From Argyresthia goedartella (taxonomy: Eukaryota > Arthropoda > Insecta > Lepidoptera > Argyresthiidae): a stretch of DNA of 64,000 nt. Position 1 is the first letter of the stretch. Each line of letters starts with the position of its first letter. The notes under the pieces are model-generated. The model searched no databases. It was not told the DNA's origin and was given only the letters and a program-made list of their open reading frames with translations. Below, in pieces: positions 54,452 through 64,000 of this stretch. A program made the position numbers and the translations under genes. Where the stretch lies: NCBI GenBank assembly GCA_949825045.1, contig OX463836.1, forward strand, positions 17,088,329-17,152,328, written 5' to 3'.

Positions 54452-55132
54452 GTATAAACGAGGCAAAAAGAGACCTTTTGATATTTTGAGAAAATCTGAG
54501 ATATTTCAAAAAGCGCTCGCTGATGTAGGGCCCGATCGTTGTGATATCCAAACAATTTTCCCTACGCTTCAATCTTTTATATGTCACATGTACGGACTGA
54601 AGAAACTCGCTGATGTCAACGAAGCTCGATTCGACATTTTTAATAAAACATACAAGGTGCACGACACATCGAAGCCGTTCTCGTTAGACGTACGCAACTA
54701 CGACGCTTGCAATTTACCCCCATGGCAGTCAGAGCTATACCAACATTGCCTCAGAACTCGGTACATCGCCAATTTGTGGAGGAATGCTTAAAAATCCGAC
54801 ATCACTGACCTTGCACCAACCGATCATGGGTGGAATGAAAATAATAATAAATTCGAGTTCACGTGGTTTATCGGGAATCAATTGCCCGATGCGTATGAAA
54901 ATGTTGTTGTATCGCCGGAAATTCTGGGCAACGAGAATGACACTGAGGACAGCAATGACGAGACGCTTGATTCAGGTATTTTTTTTGGACTTCTATAATA
55001 TACTCTCAACAAAATTACTGAATAGAAATAATTGTTACGCATGTTGCAGGCACTCAGCAGGAAAGAATTGTGGATGATGATGAGCCACAATATGAAAGTT
55101 CCAGTGAAGAAGAAGAAGATGAATTGTATTGA
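54452..55132 (+). pseudogene. Academ-like transposase C-terminal part, unit C
   Basis: KRGKKRPF through CHMYGLKK and LPPWQSELYQHC, shared TAA at 54789-54791, DHGWNE, then intron 54976-55049 (GTATTT...TTGCAG) and a last exon with acidic tail ending in TGA at 55130-55132. Splicing keeps the frame. Only the shared TAA separates this from an open C-terminus. Confidence 0.65.
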
Positions 55133-55869
55133 GCAAAAATGTAAAGGTCAGACATAACAATACATACCATTATAATACAATTTTTATATCATTTCATTTT
55201 TTTATACAATAAATAATACAATTCGTACTACATTTCATCTACATTTACGTTGGTTGTATCTATCGCTTTATTGTCATTCTTAAATTCCCCGTTTTATCAA
55301 GGAGAAAGAAAGGAAAAAAAAGACACCAAAAAACCTTTTTCGGTCAGATTAAGAGAACCCACCAACATTTTTGTCAGATTAAGAAAATATGCTTTCAGGA
55401 TACCGAGATAAACCTCCCCCCTATGAATGAATATGAATCTGACGCGCTCGAGTATTACAAAAAAACTTTTTTTTTTGCATTTTCATAAATTTATCGTAAC
55501 TTATAGTCACGCCAAAATCGTCAGTTTTTTTAAAGGGAGCTTCCTTGGGGCCTTCTTAACACCCCTTCCAAAAATCTGACGCGCTCGAGTAAATTTTTTT
55601 TTTGCATTTTTGACTACTTTATATGCCTACCCCCACCACGCAAACCGGCAGATTAGTATACCGTTGTTATCAGTTGGGGCATACGTAGTATGAATATCTG
55701 ACGCGCTCGAGAATGGCAAGTAACTGTTTTTTTAACATTTTTGAAAAACCGTACACGCCAAACCCACCGCTAAAATGGTTTTTACCATACTAGATTTTCT
55801 TTTCGAAATTATTTTCTTTCGATTTTGATAGGTCTCGACGGCGCCGTTGAATTACGCCATTTAGCTACC
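55133..55869. repeat. Academ-like right subterminal region, unit C
   Basis: Non-coding; three TCTGACGCGCTCGAG copies at about 55437, 55576 and 55698 with the same spacing as unit A. The element 3' UTR and polyadenylation signals are probably near 55200 (ACAATAAATAAT). Confidence 0.6.
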
Positions 55870-55887
55870 TCGCCTCCCTAACTACAA
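55870..55887. repeat. Academ-like right terminal inverted repeat plus CAA, unit C
   Basis: TCGCCTCCCTAACTA ending 55884, then CAA 55885-55887, matching CAA at 35802-35804. Confidence 0.85.
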
Positions 55888-56505
55888 TTTAGATGTGATA
55901 AACATGTCACGAGACAATGGAGTTTCCGTAGTTTGCCTTTCGCCGCATTCAACCAATAAGATGCAACCATTAGATGTGAGTTTCATGTTCCCATTAAAAA
56001 CCTATTACGCTCAAAAAATTGTAAATTGGCTAGACAACCATCCTGGTCGTGCTGTCACACACTTCCAAGTTGGTAGTGTTTTGGGCAAGGCTTATTTGAG
56101 AGCAGCATTGCCTTCCACAGCTATCAATGGCTTTCGAAAGACTGGAATACTGCCATATGATGATAACATCTTTACTGATGCTGATTTTAATGATAATCAG
56201 GACACCCCACCACCAGAACAGCCTTCTCCAGCAGCAATGCCATCCAATGTAGCTTCAGTGCAACAGCCAGAGCAAAATTAATTCATACTGCCTGCTGTGA
56301 TACATCCTGTTTCACAGGTAATCCCAAGTGTATCGCCTAGAGCATGGTCGGCAGTTTTAGTCACTGGTTCTCCACATAAAAATAAAATCATAGAAGCTGA
56401 GGAAAAAAATAAAGAAAAAAACGAGAAAATAGCTCGGAAGAGGACAAAGGGCGTTGGAGAGGAGGCAAATAATAATAAGAAAGCTTGTGGGGACCAAAAA
56501 TAAAA
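55888..56505 (+). pseudogene. pogo/Tigger-like transposase C-terminal part, unit C
   Basis: Open from the Academ right end through CLSPHSTNKMQPLD to the shared TAA (56279-56281), then the basic tail in the same frame to 56503. Otherwise intact. Confidence 0.8.
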
Positions 56506-57520
56506 GACAAAACCAAAAAAAATGCACTTCTGTGCCAGAAAAACAATTTTGAATAGGTACACAGGTACACACTTAGAAGGTTAAATATTTTTGTCTTGCG
56601 TGATTTGTTTGAGAAAGGAAAACGAAAAGCTCATAATTAGATCCTAACCTAGCCTACGAGGGCGGTGATCTGGTAAGTTGATTTTCTTATGGTGTACAAA
56701 TTGTCAAATTAAGTGATAGTGAAGATGATGAGGAATACGATGCCGAATGCGAGTGAAGATGATGAGGAATACGATGCCGTCCCCATGGACGATATTAGGA
56801 ACGAAAAATTACTGGCTGATTTTGTCTTTTTTTTTTATGTTTGTTTTTTCTGTTGATTATTATTTCGGATTTAAATTCTAATAAAAATATAACCTATCCA
56901 ATACATAACATGAGTTTTATTTAGTTTTTACCAATAACATGGATTTCATAGGAAAAAATAAAAAGGGGGACGATATTTGGCGACTCTATCTTACCAGTCA
57001 ACATGTCATCGCAATCGACCTTCTGATCTGACAACATAAATAATTTACTATGCCAAAGAAGACCAACAAATTTTTCAACGAGAACAAACTTTGCCAACGA
57101 TAAATCAACAATTTTGTAAAGGAAAACTAGTTTTTCCTTTAAGAAAACAACTATTTTGCCAACGAATATCAACCATTACGCCAATGAAAACCAACTGATT
57201 TGCCGACGAAAACTACAATTAAAGAAAACAGGTTGGGCTATGACGCAAGTCATCCCCATACAAAAAGGCGGATGAGAGAGCGCTATATCAACCGTCTCAA
57301 CCTAGTTTTGTATTTAAATGAATGGGAGAGTAGTATTGCTGTTAAATCTGTCCCGCGAATAGAATATAGCTCGACTGCATTTAATCTTACGTCAAGGATC
57401 TTTTAACAAATAACTCACCAAGTTAAAAACTTAACAAAACCTACTTCAAGTTCAAGCCCTATTTCATCCTCCCCATTCTAGACGCGAATGAAGTCTGTAT
57501 ATATGAATCCTCATCAAAAC
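56506..57520. other. Spacer, unit C, no gene
   Basis: Equivalent to 11638-12770 with a deletion of about 120 bp near 57255 that removes the BEL-1 target site. The acidic 24-bp duplication and TTTGCCAACGA-type repeats are kept. Confidence 0.5.
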
Positions 57521-57947
57521 TTTTGCTGCACGGAACTACAATACCAAAACATCATCTGTGTATATATTTTTTGTATTTTTTTTATTTTTCAAAAAGAGAG
57601 TCAATCAAGAGAGGAAAACATGTGCTGATTGTAAGAACAAAACGGACAAAATGTGCCAAATGTAAAGTAAACCTCTATGATAAATGTTTCTCAATGTATC
57701 ACGATTAAAATTAGTAATAAAATTTCATTTTTTTCCACTTTTGGCCGCATTTCAGTTCATAATTGTTTTCTTACAAAATCAACTTAATAGGTCAGTGTAT
57801 ATGCCCAAAGGGACGTTAGCGACCCACTGAAAAAAACACTTCCAGACCTGAAAACTGTCACTATACTTGATGTAAGTGGTCAATAGATACTAACATATCC
57901 AAAAATTATTAAAATCGGACACCAAAAATGTTCTGGGCATATATGGG
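57521..57947 (+). pseudogene. piggyBac-like 3' remnant, unit C
   Basis: Cys-rich C-terminus at about 57599-57706 (CAKCKVNLYDKCF) and terminal GGCATATATGGG, then TTAA 57948-57951. Confidence 0.65.
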
Positions 57948-58547
57948 TTAAGAGAATGGCGTTTCAATTGGCTATTCGAAACAACATTCTCGCTGGCCAA
58001 AAAAAAGGCGGCACCAAAGTGGCTTAAGTTGTTTCTAAAACGACACCCAAACCTTTCATTTAGGAAACCTCAAGCTTTATCTAAAAGCCGAGCACAAGGG
58101 TTTACAAGAGAAAAAGTTAAGTTATTTTTTAACATTTTGAAACCAGAGCTTCAAAAAGTTAATGTTGACCCATCAAAAGTATTTAACGTAGACGAGACTG
58201 GCATCACGACCGTGCAAAATAAGATGGACAAGATTCTGACTGTGAAAGGTTTAAAAAGAGGTGCACAAGCTGTCTTCTGCAGAGCGAGGATCTTTAGTTA
58301 CTGTGGTGACGTGCATGTCGGTAGTGGGACAATTCGTCCCTCCGTTAATGGTGTTCCCGATAAAAAACAAAAAAGATGAGCTTTTGGACGGGACCCCCCC
58401 TGAAACCATTGGTGCCTTCCATCCATCTGGGTGGATCCAGAGCGAAATATTTACTCAGTGGCTAAAAAATTTCATTGATCATGTAAAACCATCAAAAACA
58501 GATCCTGTGGTTTTAGTTCTTGATGGTCATTACAGCCACGCTCGCAA
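57948..58547 (+). pseudogene. pogo/Tigger-like transposase N-terminal/catalytic part, unit C end
   Basis: FNVDETGITTVQ and LDGHYSHARN blocks are both present. A frameshift near 58250 (GGTTTAAAAAGAGG against GGTAAAAAAGAGG) breaks the frame, which then stays open to the Academ insertion. CAA at 58545-58547. Confidence 0.8.
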
Positions 58548-59183
58548 TAGTTAGGGAGGCGAATAGGGGAATTTTCGGCAATACTCGAGCGTGGCAGTTT
58601 AAGATATGAGAGATACCTTAGACCTAATAGAACAACCTTGTTAAGTGTTTAGCTCTATATGTAGTGACGCGCGCCTAGGATAGACGATCAGATTATTAAA
58701 AAAAATCGATAGTCTCAGATAATCAAAACTCGAGCGCGTCAGATTAAGATATTGGGGGTTGATTTTAGTGTTTTAAGACTAAATTTAACTAATCTGACGA
58801 TAAGTCCTTGACGCCGCTTTTTTTTTGTAAAATGTATCGTTTGCGACTTATATGCCGCAACCTATGTGCCCTCAGTATGACGCCGATTGAAGAGAGAGAA
58901 AAGACCCGACGGTATATTTCTCGAATGTGCTGGAAACTTTCTCCCCTGTAGCCCCGCCCCGCACTCGCTGTATCTGTGCATGCCACAGTCAGCAGTCCTC
59001 GGCCATTCCTCAGTCAGCCGTCATCCGGCACACGTGTACTTATACTGTAATTTAATAATGTAGATAATAAAGTTAATGTATTTAAATTGCTTTTTTTGTC
59101 ACACATACACTTGCGTATTTCGAGCTCACAGTTTATTCATTATGTTTTTGTAGTTTATCGACTTTTGTGATAAGATTTTCGTG
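58548..59183. repeat. Academ-like left end and subterminal region, unit D
   Basis: TAGTTAGGGAGGCGA at 58548-58562 opens the fourth copy. The leader has CTCGAGCGCGTCAGA near 58730. Confidence 0.8.
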
Positions 59184-59237
59184 ATGAGTGATAATCAAAG
59201 GAAGTGTGTGTTTTGTTCGGAACTATTGACTGCTAAA
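59184..59237 (+). pseudogene. Academ-like transposase, first codons of exon 1, unit D
   Basis: Same MSDNQRKCVFC start, cut by Spy after AAA 59235-59237. Confidence 0.6.
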
Positions 59238-59825
59238 GGGTCTGGCAGGCTAAGGAAGGAGCAGTAGCCACTGTGACATTTTCTGTTTTTTTTTTTACAC
59301 GTTTGTTCGTTACCATTTAACTAGGCTGCGCTCCAATTTACAGCCGGCTACCATGAATACTTTTACGAGATTTTGACAAAAACGTCAATTCTGCAGAGGT
59401 TATTTCAAAATCTAATTTCTCCTGAGCTATTGTAGCCAGAATATTGAAACCAACTAGTATCTATGTACATTGAGTAAAATTATACTCTAATGTATTAGTT
59501 ACTATAGAGTTGGTTGAAAAATTCCAGAAAAAAAAACACATTTATTTTTTGACATTTATTTTTGACAGGTTCCTTGAAAGGCACACCCATGAAAATTATA
59601 ATTCAAAACAAACAAACAAATATCTTTCAACACAGCAAAAATTGTTTCATTCGGTTGGGTGCATCTACGCTAAAAATCGATCATTGTTCATATTGTAACA
59701 TAAACATTTATTATAATATCCATGCGATGCTCATATACGTTCTATTTCTAACTGTTGCTGATATCAAAATAGGTTTGTTTACTTACTATCAAGGAGAACA
59801 ACAAATGTAATTTTCTGACATATGT

Positions 59826-61846
59826 ATGAAGTATGATTTTCTTATAAACAAATCGACACTTCAAGCTAAGCTTTTGATGAAAAAGATGTGTTCTGACAAA
59901 TGCAAATGTTGTTCTACGGTTCTCCGTAAAAAAACAGGAAAAAAGAAATGCATTCGTAATTCTAAAGAAGCATTGTTTTTCTCCGGTGCTCTCAATAAAA
60001 TAGTTATAGAAAATGATATTTTGTGCGAGCCATTTCGAGTGAAAGCATACAAAACTCACACGCTGATGTTAGCTGAATCTGATGCCATTATGGAACAATC
60101 AAGCAGTACCAGCAGCTTAGCAGAAGCAAGTTGCAGTCGTCCAAACACAGATGATGAAGATGATTCTTGGCAGCCTCCTGCTACTGCTGATGAACGTTTT
60201 GAAATCAGAATGCAGCGAGTAGTTTTCTCACATCGATATTGTTTCATTTGCAACTCTGTCTCGGACCTCCAAAGAGTGCCTTTAGATACACGGTGCAGTG
60301 TTTATACGAGAAGTAATATATACATTCCGGAAGGAAACAGATGTTGCCGAAGTCATTTGATAGGTAATTATTTGTTTGAAGAAGATTTATCACGACTGCG
60401 CGTAATTTCGTCATCAAGTAACGTTACTAATAACGAACTTAGCACATTTCTCAGAGCCCTCTCAGGTCAAAGAAATACATCTTTATTTGATAATATAGGA
60501 AATTCTAGACTAAGTGATAAGGAGCTATATATATTTACCGGGTTATCATGGGATCAGATTAACGACTTAACTGTTTTGTTATCGTCTATGAGAAATACTA
60601 CTACTCGAAGTATTCAACAAGCATTAGTCATATTTCTCTTTAAACTCAGAACTGGTAATTCTAATGCTTTGATTGCTGGTTTATTTGGAGTAAAGAACAA
60701 ACAACAAACATCGAATATGTGGATGGATATATTACGCAGCTTCGAGAATGACATTTCATTTGGGTATACTTCAACTACTCGGGAAGAACTCATTGCTAAT
60801 ACAACGACTACAGCCCGCAGATTCCTAGGTCTGCGTGATGACCAATTGGCGTTAATTTTTGATGGGACTTATGTTCGTCACGAAAAAAGCCAAAAATATG
60901 AATATCAGAGAAAATCTTATTCAGGTCAAAAAAAGTACCGCTTTGCAAACCTTTTACGATTTGCACAACAAACGGGTTTCTTGTCAACTTTGCAGGACCC
61001 TATTATGGTACACAGAATGATGCATCTATTATGAAATTGGTGATGGAAGATAGTGATTTTCAATCTCTACTACGACCTGGTGATGTTTTCATTGTTGATC
61101 GTGGTTTCCGTGATGTGATTTCATATCTGAAAGAAAAGGGCTTTATTGTCCAAATGCCTGGTCTGCTAGGAAAAAGATCGCAACTTCCTACAATCGAAGC
61201 TAATGAGTCTAGGCGAGTTACCAAAATACGTTGGGTGGTAGAAGCCGTTCATGGAAATATTTGTCAGAAACACAAATTATTACATCATAGTCTCGATAAC
61301 AAAATTCTACCCAAGGTAAAATCTCTTTGTAAAGTTGTTGGGTTTTTGCATAATAGATATGGAAACAGGCTAAACGGTCATACAGTCATCGAAGATGAAG
61401 TAATTGATATTATGGAAAAAAGAATGAATATACCAAATACTTTAAGCGTCGAAGTAGAAACCATGAAATGGAATCGGCTTAAAACCGCATTGAGAACATT
61501 GTTGGCATCAGAAGTCCTAGATTTCCCGCGATTAACTGAGAACCAGTTAAAGTTATTATTTACTGGTACTTATCAGCTATCACAAGCAATCTCATACTTA
61601 GCTGAATTGATCGATGATGACAATAAAGTGAGCATTCAATACATAAAGGAAACGCCAAATATAATAAAATGTAATGTTAGATCTCGTCATCGAAATTCCA
61701 AATCATACCGAGTATATGTAGAGTACACAGCAAACAGTACAGAAATTGAAGGGATGCGTCGATATTGCTGCGATTGTCCGAATGGGCTCAGGACTATAGG
61801 GTGTTGTTCGCATGTAGCAAGTGTTATTTATTACTTAAGCCACTGA
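59826..61846 (+). pseudogene. Spy-like transposase, unit D
   Basis: The best-preserved N-terminal half: open from the ATG at 59826 for about 370 sense codons, including CKCC, LCEPF (the second Cys of the pair is Phe here), CFICNS and the first catalytic Asp in LIFDGTYV. A one-base shortage in the A-tract at about 60930 shifts the frame. The correct frame resumes through GPYYGTQND, VDRGFRD and RWVVEAVHG. It ends early at a TGA (61844-61846) just after the SWIM-like finger; other copies continue about ten codons. Confidence 0.8.
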
Positions 61847-62222
61847 AGATTTCTTGCTAAAATATTGAGCCCTTCTTAAATATTGTCAAAAATATTTTCT
61901 AATGATGAAACAGTAGTTGTTGTCAATGATATGAGTGATGAGGATGACTAATAATTCTTTCATGTTTTTATTTTAAGTAAAATAGTAGTACATATAAGAA
62001 ACTATGTTATAACAAAAGTTATGAATACAATATTTTATCTAACCTCATTGTTATTATGTAATTTTGAAAAGCGAACTTTATTGTATGAGATGAGATAAAC
62101 CTTTTTATAAACTTTAAGCTGTCATAAGTGTGACACTCACAGCCTTCTGTTACCGATTCTTTTGTTTTTCTATTGTTGATTGTTTACCAATTAAAAATAA
62201 TATTATTATCAATAAATCAATA

Positions 62223-62822
62223 ATGTCTTCCTATAAGCTGATAAAACAGCCTTTAACATTGTATAATTATGCATTTAATAAAATAAGTAATTCATTGAGC
62301 GAACATATAATACATTTTATAGAAAGGGACTACGATTCTACAATAGTAGCAAAATTAAGTGGTGTGTAATTGAGTTTGCAGTTTTAGCTGACTGACACCC
62401 GTCGATTTCATTGTAACTGATGATCTGATGAATATTAAATAAGTTAAGATGACGATTTTATTCTACCTGCATATACTTATGAAACTACTGATTGAATACA
62501 ATCACTAATAAAGTGATGATATAATTATTGTAAATATGCTTTAACCTAAGTGTATAATTATTTCAGATGAAGATAATAAAAACTAAAATTTTCGAGCTTC
62601 CCATACCAACACAAATATCCCAGCAATTATTTCTATGCTCAATACCAAACATTGAAATTAACCTTGCAGATGAAAACATTAGCTTAAAAACGGGGCTGTG
62701 ATAATTGTAGGACTGAGTATTGGCCGACTTGGGAGGATGAGCAATGGAGTTGGGATAATCTTCGTAATTTGTATTGCCCCGATTGTTCGAATGAGTGTTA
62801 TAATGACGAGTCATACTTATAG
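62223..62822 (+). pseudogene. Second Spy-like gene, unit D
   Basis: Same two-exon layout (exon 2 from 62567). The intron donor reads TTAAGT instead of GTAAGT at about 62356, so splicing is probably lost in this unit, in addition to the shared five-A frameshift. Confidence 0.4.
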
Positions 62823-62975
62823 GCATATATTTATGAATTTGGTTTGAGGTGCAATACACACAAACAGAATAAAAAGATTTTGGTTACGTATGATAAAATA
62901 TATTAATTGTTTGTTTATTTTTAGTTAGAATTTCATGGGTGTCATAAAAATGTCATAAACATAATTTTTTTACTG

Positions 62976-63465
62976 TGTAACGTACTACCTCTTTGACCAT
63001 ATTGGCTACTGGCGGATTAGCCAGATAAAAAGTACAACTATAGAAATTCGGAAATTCGGGTCTGGAATGTTTCTTGTTGTGTTTATTTTTGTCTGACAGG
63101 AGTATATTTGATCGTTTATCTGGGTACCTACCTCATTTCTACATTATTTATGGTCGCAGTCTGACGGCCGTTGTCATATTATAATTGTTGATAAATATTT
63201 TCCTCCAAATTCTTAGTACGAAAAATAAATTAATAAATTGTGAAGATTTTAGTAGGGAAACTTTTCGGACTATTAAATAATAAATAAGGTTAGTGTTTAA
63301 CGGCCGATTTCTCGTACATTTAATCTGTTGTTGACAGTCCTTTATCAATTTCAGCTGTCAAAACGGTAGATCAATGGCTTGATTTTGTACCAGAAACTGG
63401 GCGTTAGTCGTGTACTCTGCTTACTTTCATGTAAATTTGTACAGTTTACTAGATAGGTAGTAAAC
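62976..63465 (+). repeat. Probable Ty3/gypsy LTR and leader, unit D
   Basis: Second copy of 18222-18721 with minor differences, including a short deletion near 63246. Confidence 0.4.
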
Positions 63466-64000
63466 ATGACGTTTCCTATAAAATATCTGTCGCTAAATAA
63501 GGCTGAATTGGAGTATGAGGTTGAGCTTCGAGGAGGTACACCGGGTACTGTTCTGGACCTCAGGAAACAAATAGTTCCCCTGGCAGAAAAATCACCAGCT
63601 GATGATATCTCGGTATCGCATTTGAGTGCGGAAGTAGATCTTCTGGGAGCCAAGGAAAGCTTACTCAAAGCCCTTGCTAATATTACCTCGCTAAACTCAG
63701 AATATTACAGAACTGAGGCGATACTGCATCACGTATCCCATAGGTTGGATCGAATATGTCCTGAGGAAGCTCAATCTGACGTCCTCCAAGTCTGCCGTAG
63801 CAACCTTGCGATTTCTCTAGATATTTTAAAAAAACTGTCTCATCAAACTAGATCTCACACTGTTGCTGAGAAAGCCATTGCGATTCCTAACATCATAGTG
63901 AAATGTGAAAAAAGCCTCACGTCCGATCTAGCTAAGCTGAAATACGCTGGCAAGACGTGCGTGCGTGCTTTTATTCAGAGAGTGGATGAGTATGTGATTG
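63466..64000 (+). CDS. Ty3/gypsy-type Gag protein, runs off the window
   Basis: Copy of the unit B gag, open to the window end. It differs by several substitutions and an in-frame loss of five codons near 63705 (NSEYYRTEA against the longer unit B form). Preservation of frame through an in-frame deletion is consistent with either chance or mild constraint. Confidence 0.55.
   Translation, partial: MTFPIKYLSLNKAELEYEVELRGGTPGTVLDLRKQIVPLAEKSPADDISVSHLSAEVDLLGAKESLLKALANITSLNSEYYRTEAILHHVSHRLDRICPEEAQSDVLQVCRSNLAISLDILKKLSHQTRSHTVAEKAIAIPNIIVKCEKSLTSDLAKLKYAGKTCVRAFIQRVDEYVI

Larger units (their letters stand above)
35805..55884 (+). mobile_element. Academ-like DNA transposon, unit C copy with both ends and four nested insertions
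   Basis: It has 15-bp perfect terminal inverted repeats (TAGTTAGGGAGGCGA at 35805; inverse ending 55884) and CAA on both sides. The split pogo gene is restored if it is removed. Inside are the Spy-like element, a small LTR element, the EVE and BEL-2. A 3-bp duplication together with an XPG-type nuclease gene fits the Academ superfamily; CACTA elements also make 3-bp duplications but have other ends and a different transposase. Confidence 0.65.
59238..62975 (+). mobile_element. Spy-like DNA transposon, right end lost, unit D
   Basis: Starts GGGTCTGGCAGG after AAA. As in unit B, and unlike unit C, the right arm is replaced by the TGTAACG LTR-like sequence at the same base. Units B and D therefore share a rearrangement that C lacks. 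Confidence 0.75.

Noticed and set aside
35805..55884. Maverick/Polinton or other giant virus-like transposon carrying a fusogen.
   Set aside because: No protein-primed polymerase, retroviral-type integrase belonging to the carrier, packaging ATPase or capsid gene is present; the only integrase domains belong to the two BEL elements.
1..64000. tRNA or rRNA genes.
   Set aside because: No cloverleaf-compatible segment or rRNA-like sequence was noticed by eye on either strand; a covariance-model scan was not possible here.

Overview
This window carries no recognisable single-copy host gene. It is a stack of eukaryotic mobile elements inserted into one another and then amplified as a direct tandem array. 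AT-rich non-coding DNA, BEL/Pao and Ty3/gypsy LTR retroelements, a piggyBac relic with a TTAA site, pogo/Tigger-like and Spy-like DNA transposons and GT-AG introns point to an arthropod, most likely an insect. The architecture resembles heterochromatin such as a W chromosome, B chromosome or pericentromere. The species cannot be read from the sequence; Lepidoptera is a guess.

The nesting order can be read from intact junctions. (1) The oldest layer is a pogo/Tigger-like (DDE_1) transposase gene. (2) A piggyBac-like element, now only its 3' end, lies in that gene at TTAA. (3) An Academ-like element (15-bp inverted ends TAGTTAGGGAGGCGA, 3-bp target duplication CAA) splits the pogo gene just after its second catalytic Asp. 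Its own gene encodes a zinc-finger/XPG-like nuclease protein. (4) A Spy-like element (PIF/Harbinger-IS5 group transposase) sits in exon 1 of the Academ gene exactly between AAA and TTT. (5) A phenuivirus-like Gn/Gc glycoprotein gene (endogenous viral element, EVE) sits in the same Academ gene, flanked by AGCATT. (6) Later single-unit insertions are two BEL/Pao elements, a small LTR element, a Ty3/gypsy-like gag element and a 287-bp insert.

Layout, with units delimited by the Academ left end: unit A 1-13797 (left part replaced by a minus-strand Ty3/gypsy relic at 1-4503), unit B 13798-35804, unit C 35805-58547, unit D 58548 to the window end. Unit C is most complete: Academ left end, Spy 36494-41023, Academ gene 41024-46907 interrupted by a small LTR element, EVE 46908-54451 interrupted by BEL-2, Academ gene end and right end 55884, pogo C-terminus, spacer, piggyBac relic, pogo N-terminus of the next unit. 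Unit B has lost the Spy right end, most of the Academ gene and the glycoprotein N-terminus to a foreign block (18222-22684), and carries BEL-1 (27984-34490).

Almost all coding regions are broken. Several lesions are shared by all units, so they predate the amplification. The exception is the Gc part of the viral gene in unit B, which is one open frame of 444 codons. The most unusual feature is a bunyavirus-type fusion glycoprotein gene carried inside a DNA transposon and multiplied with it.
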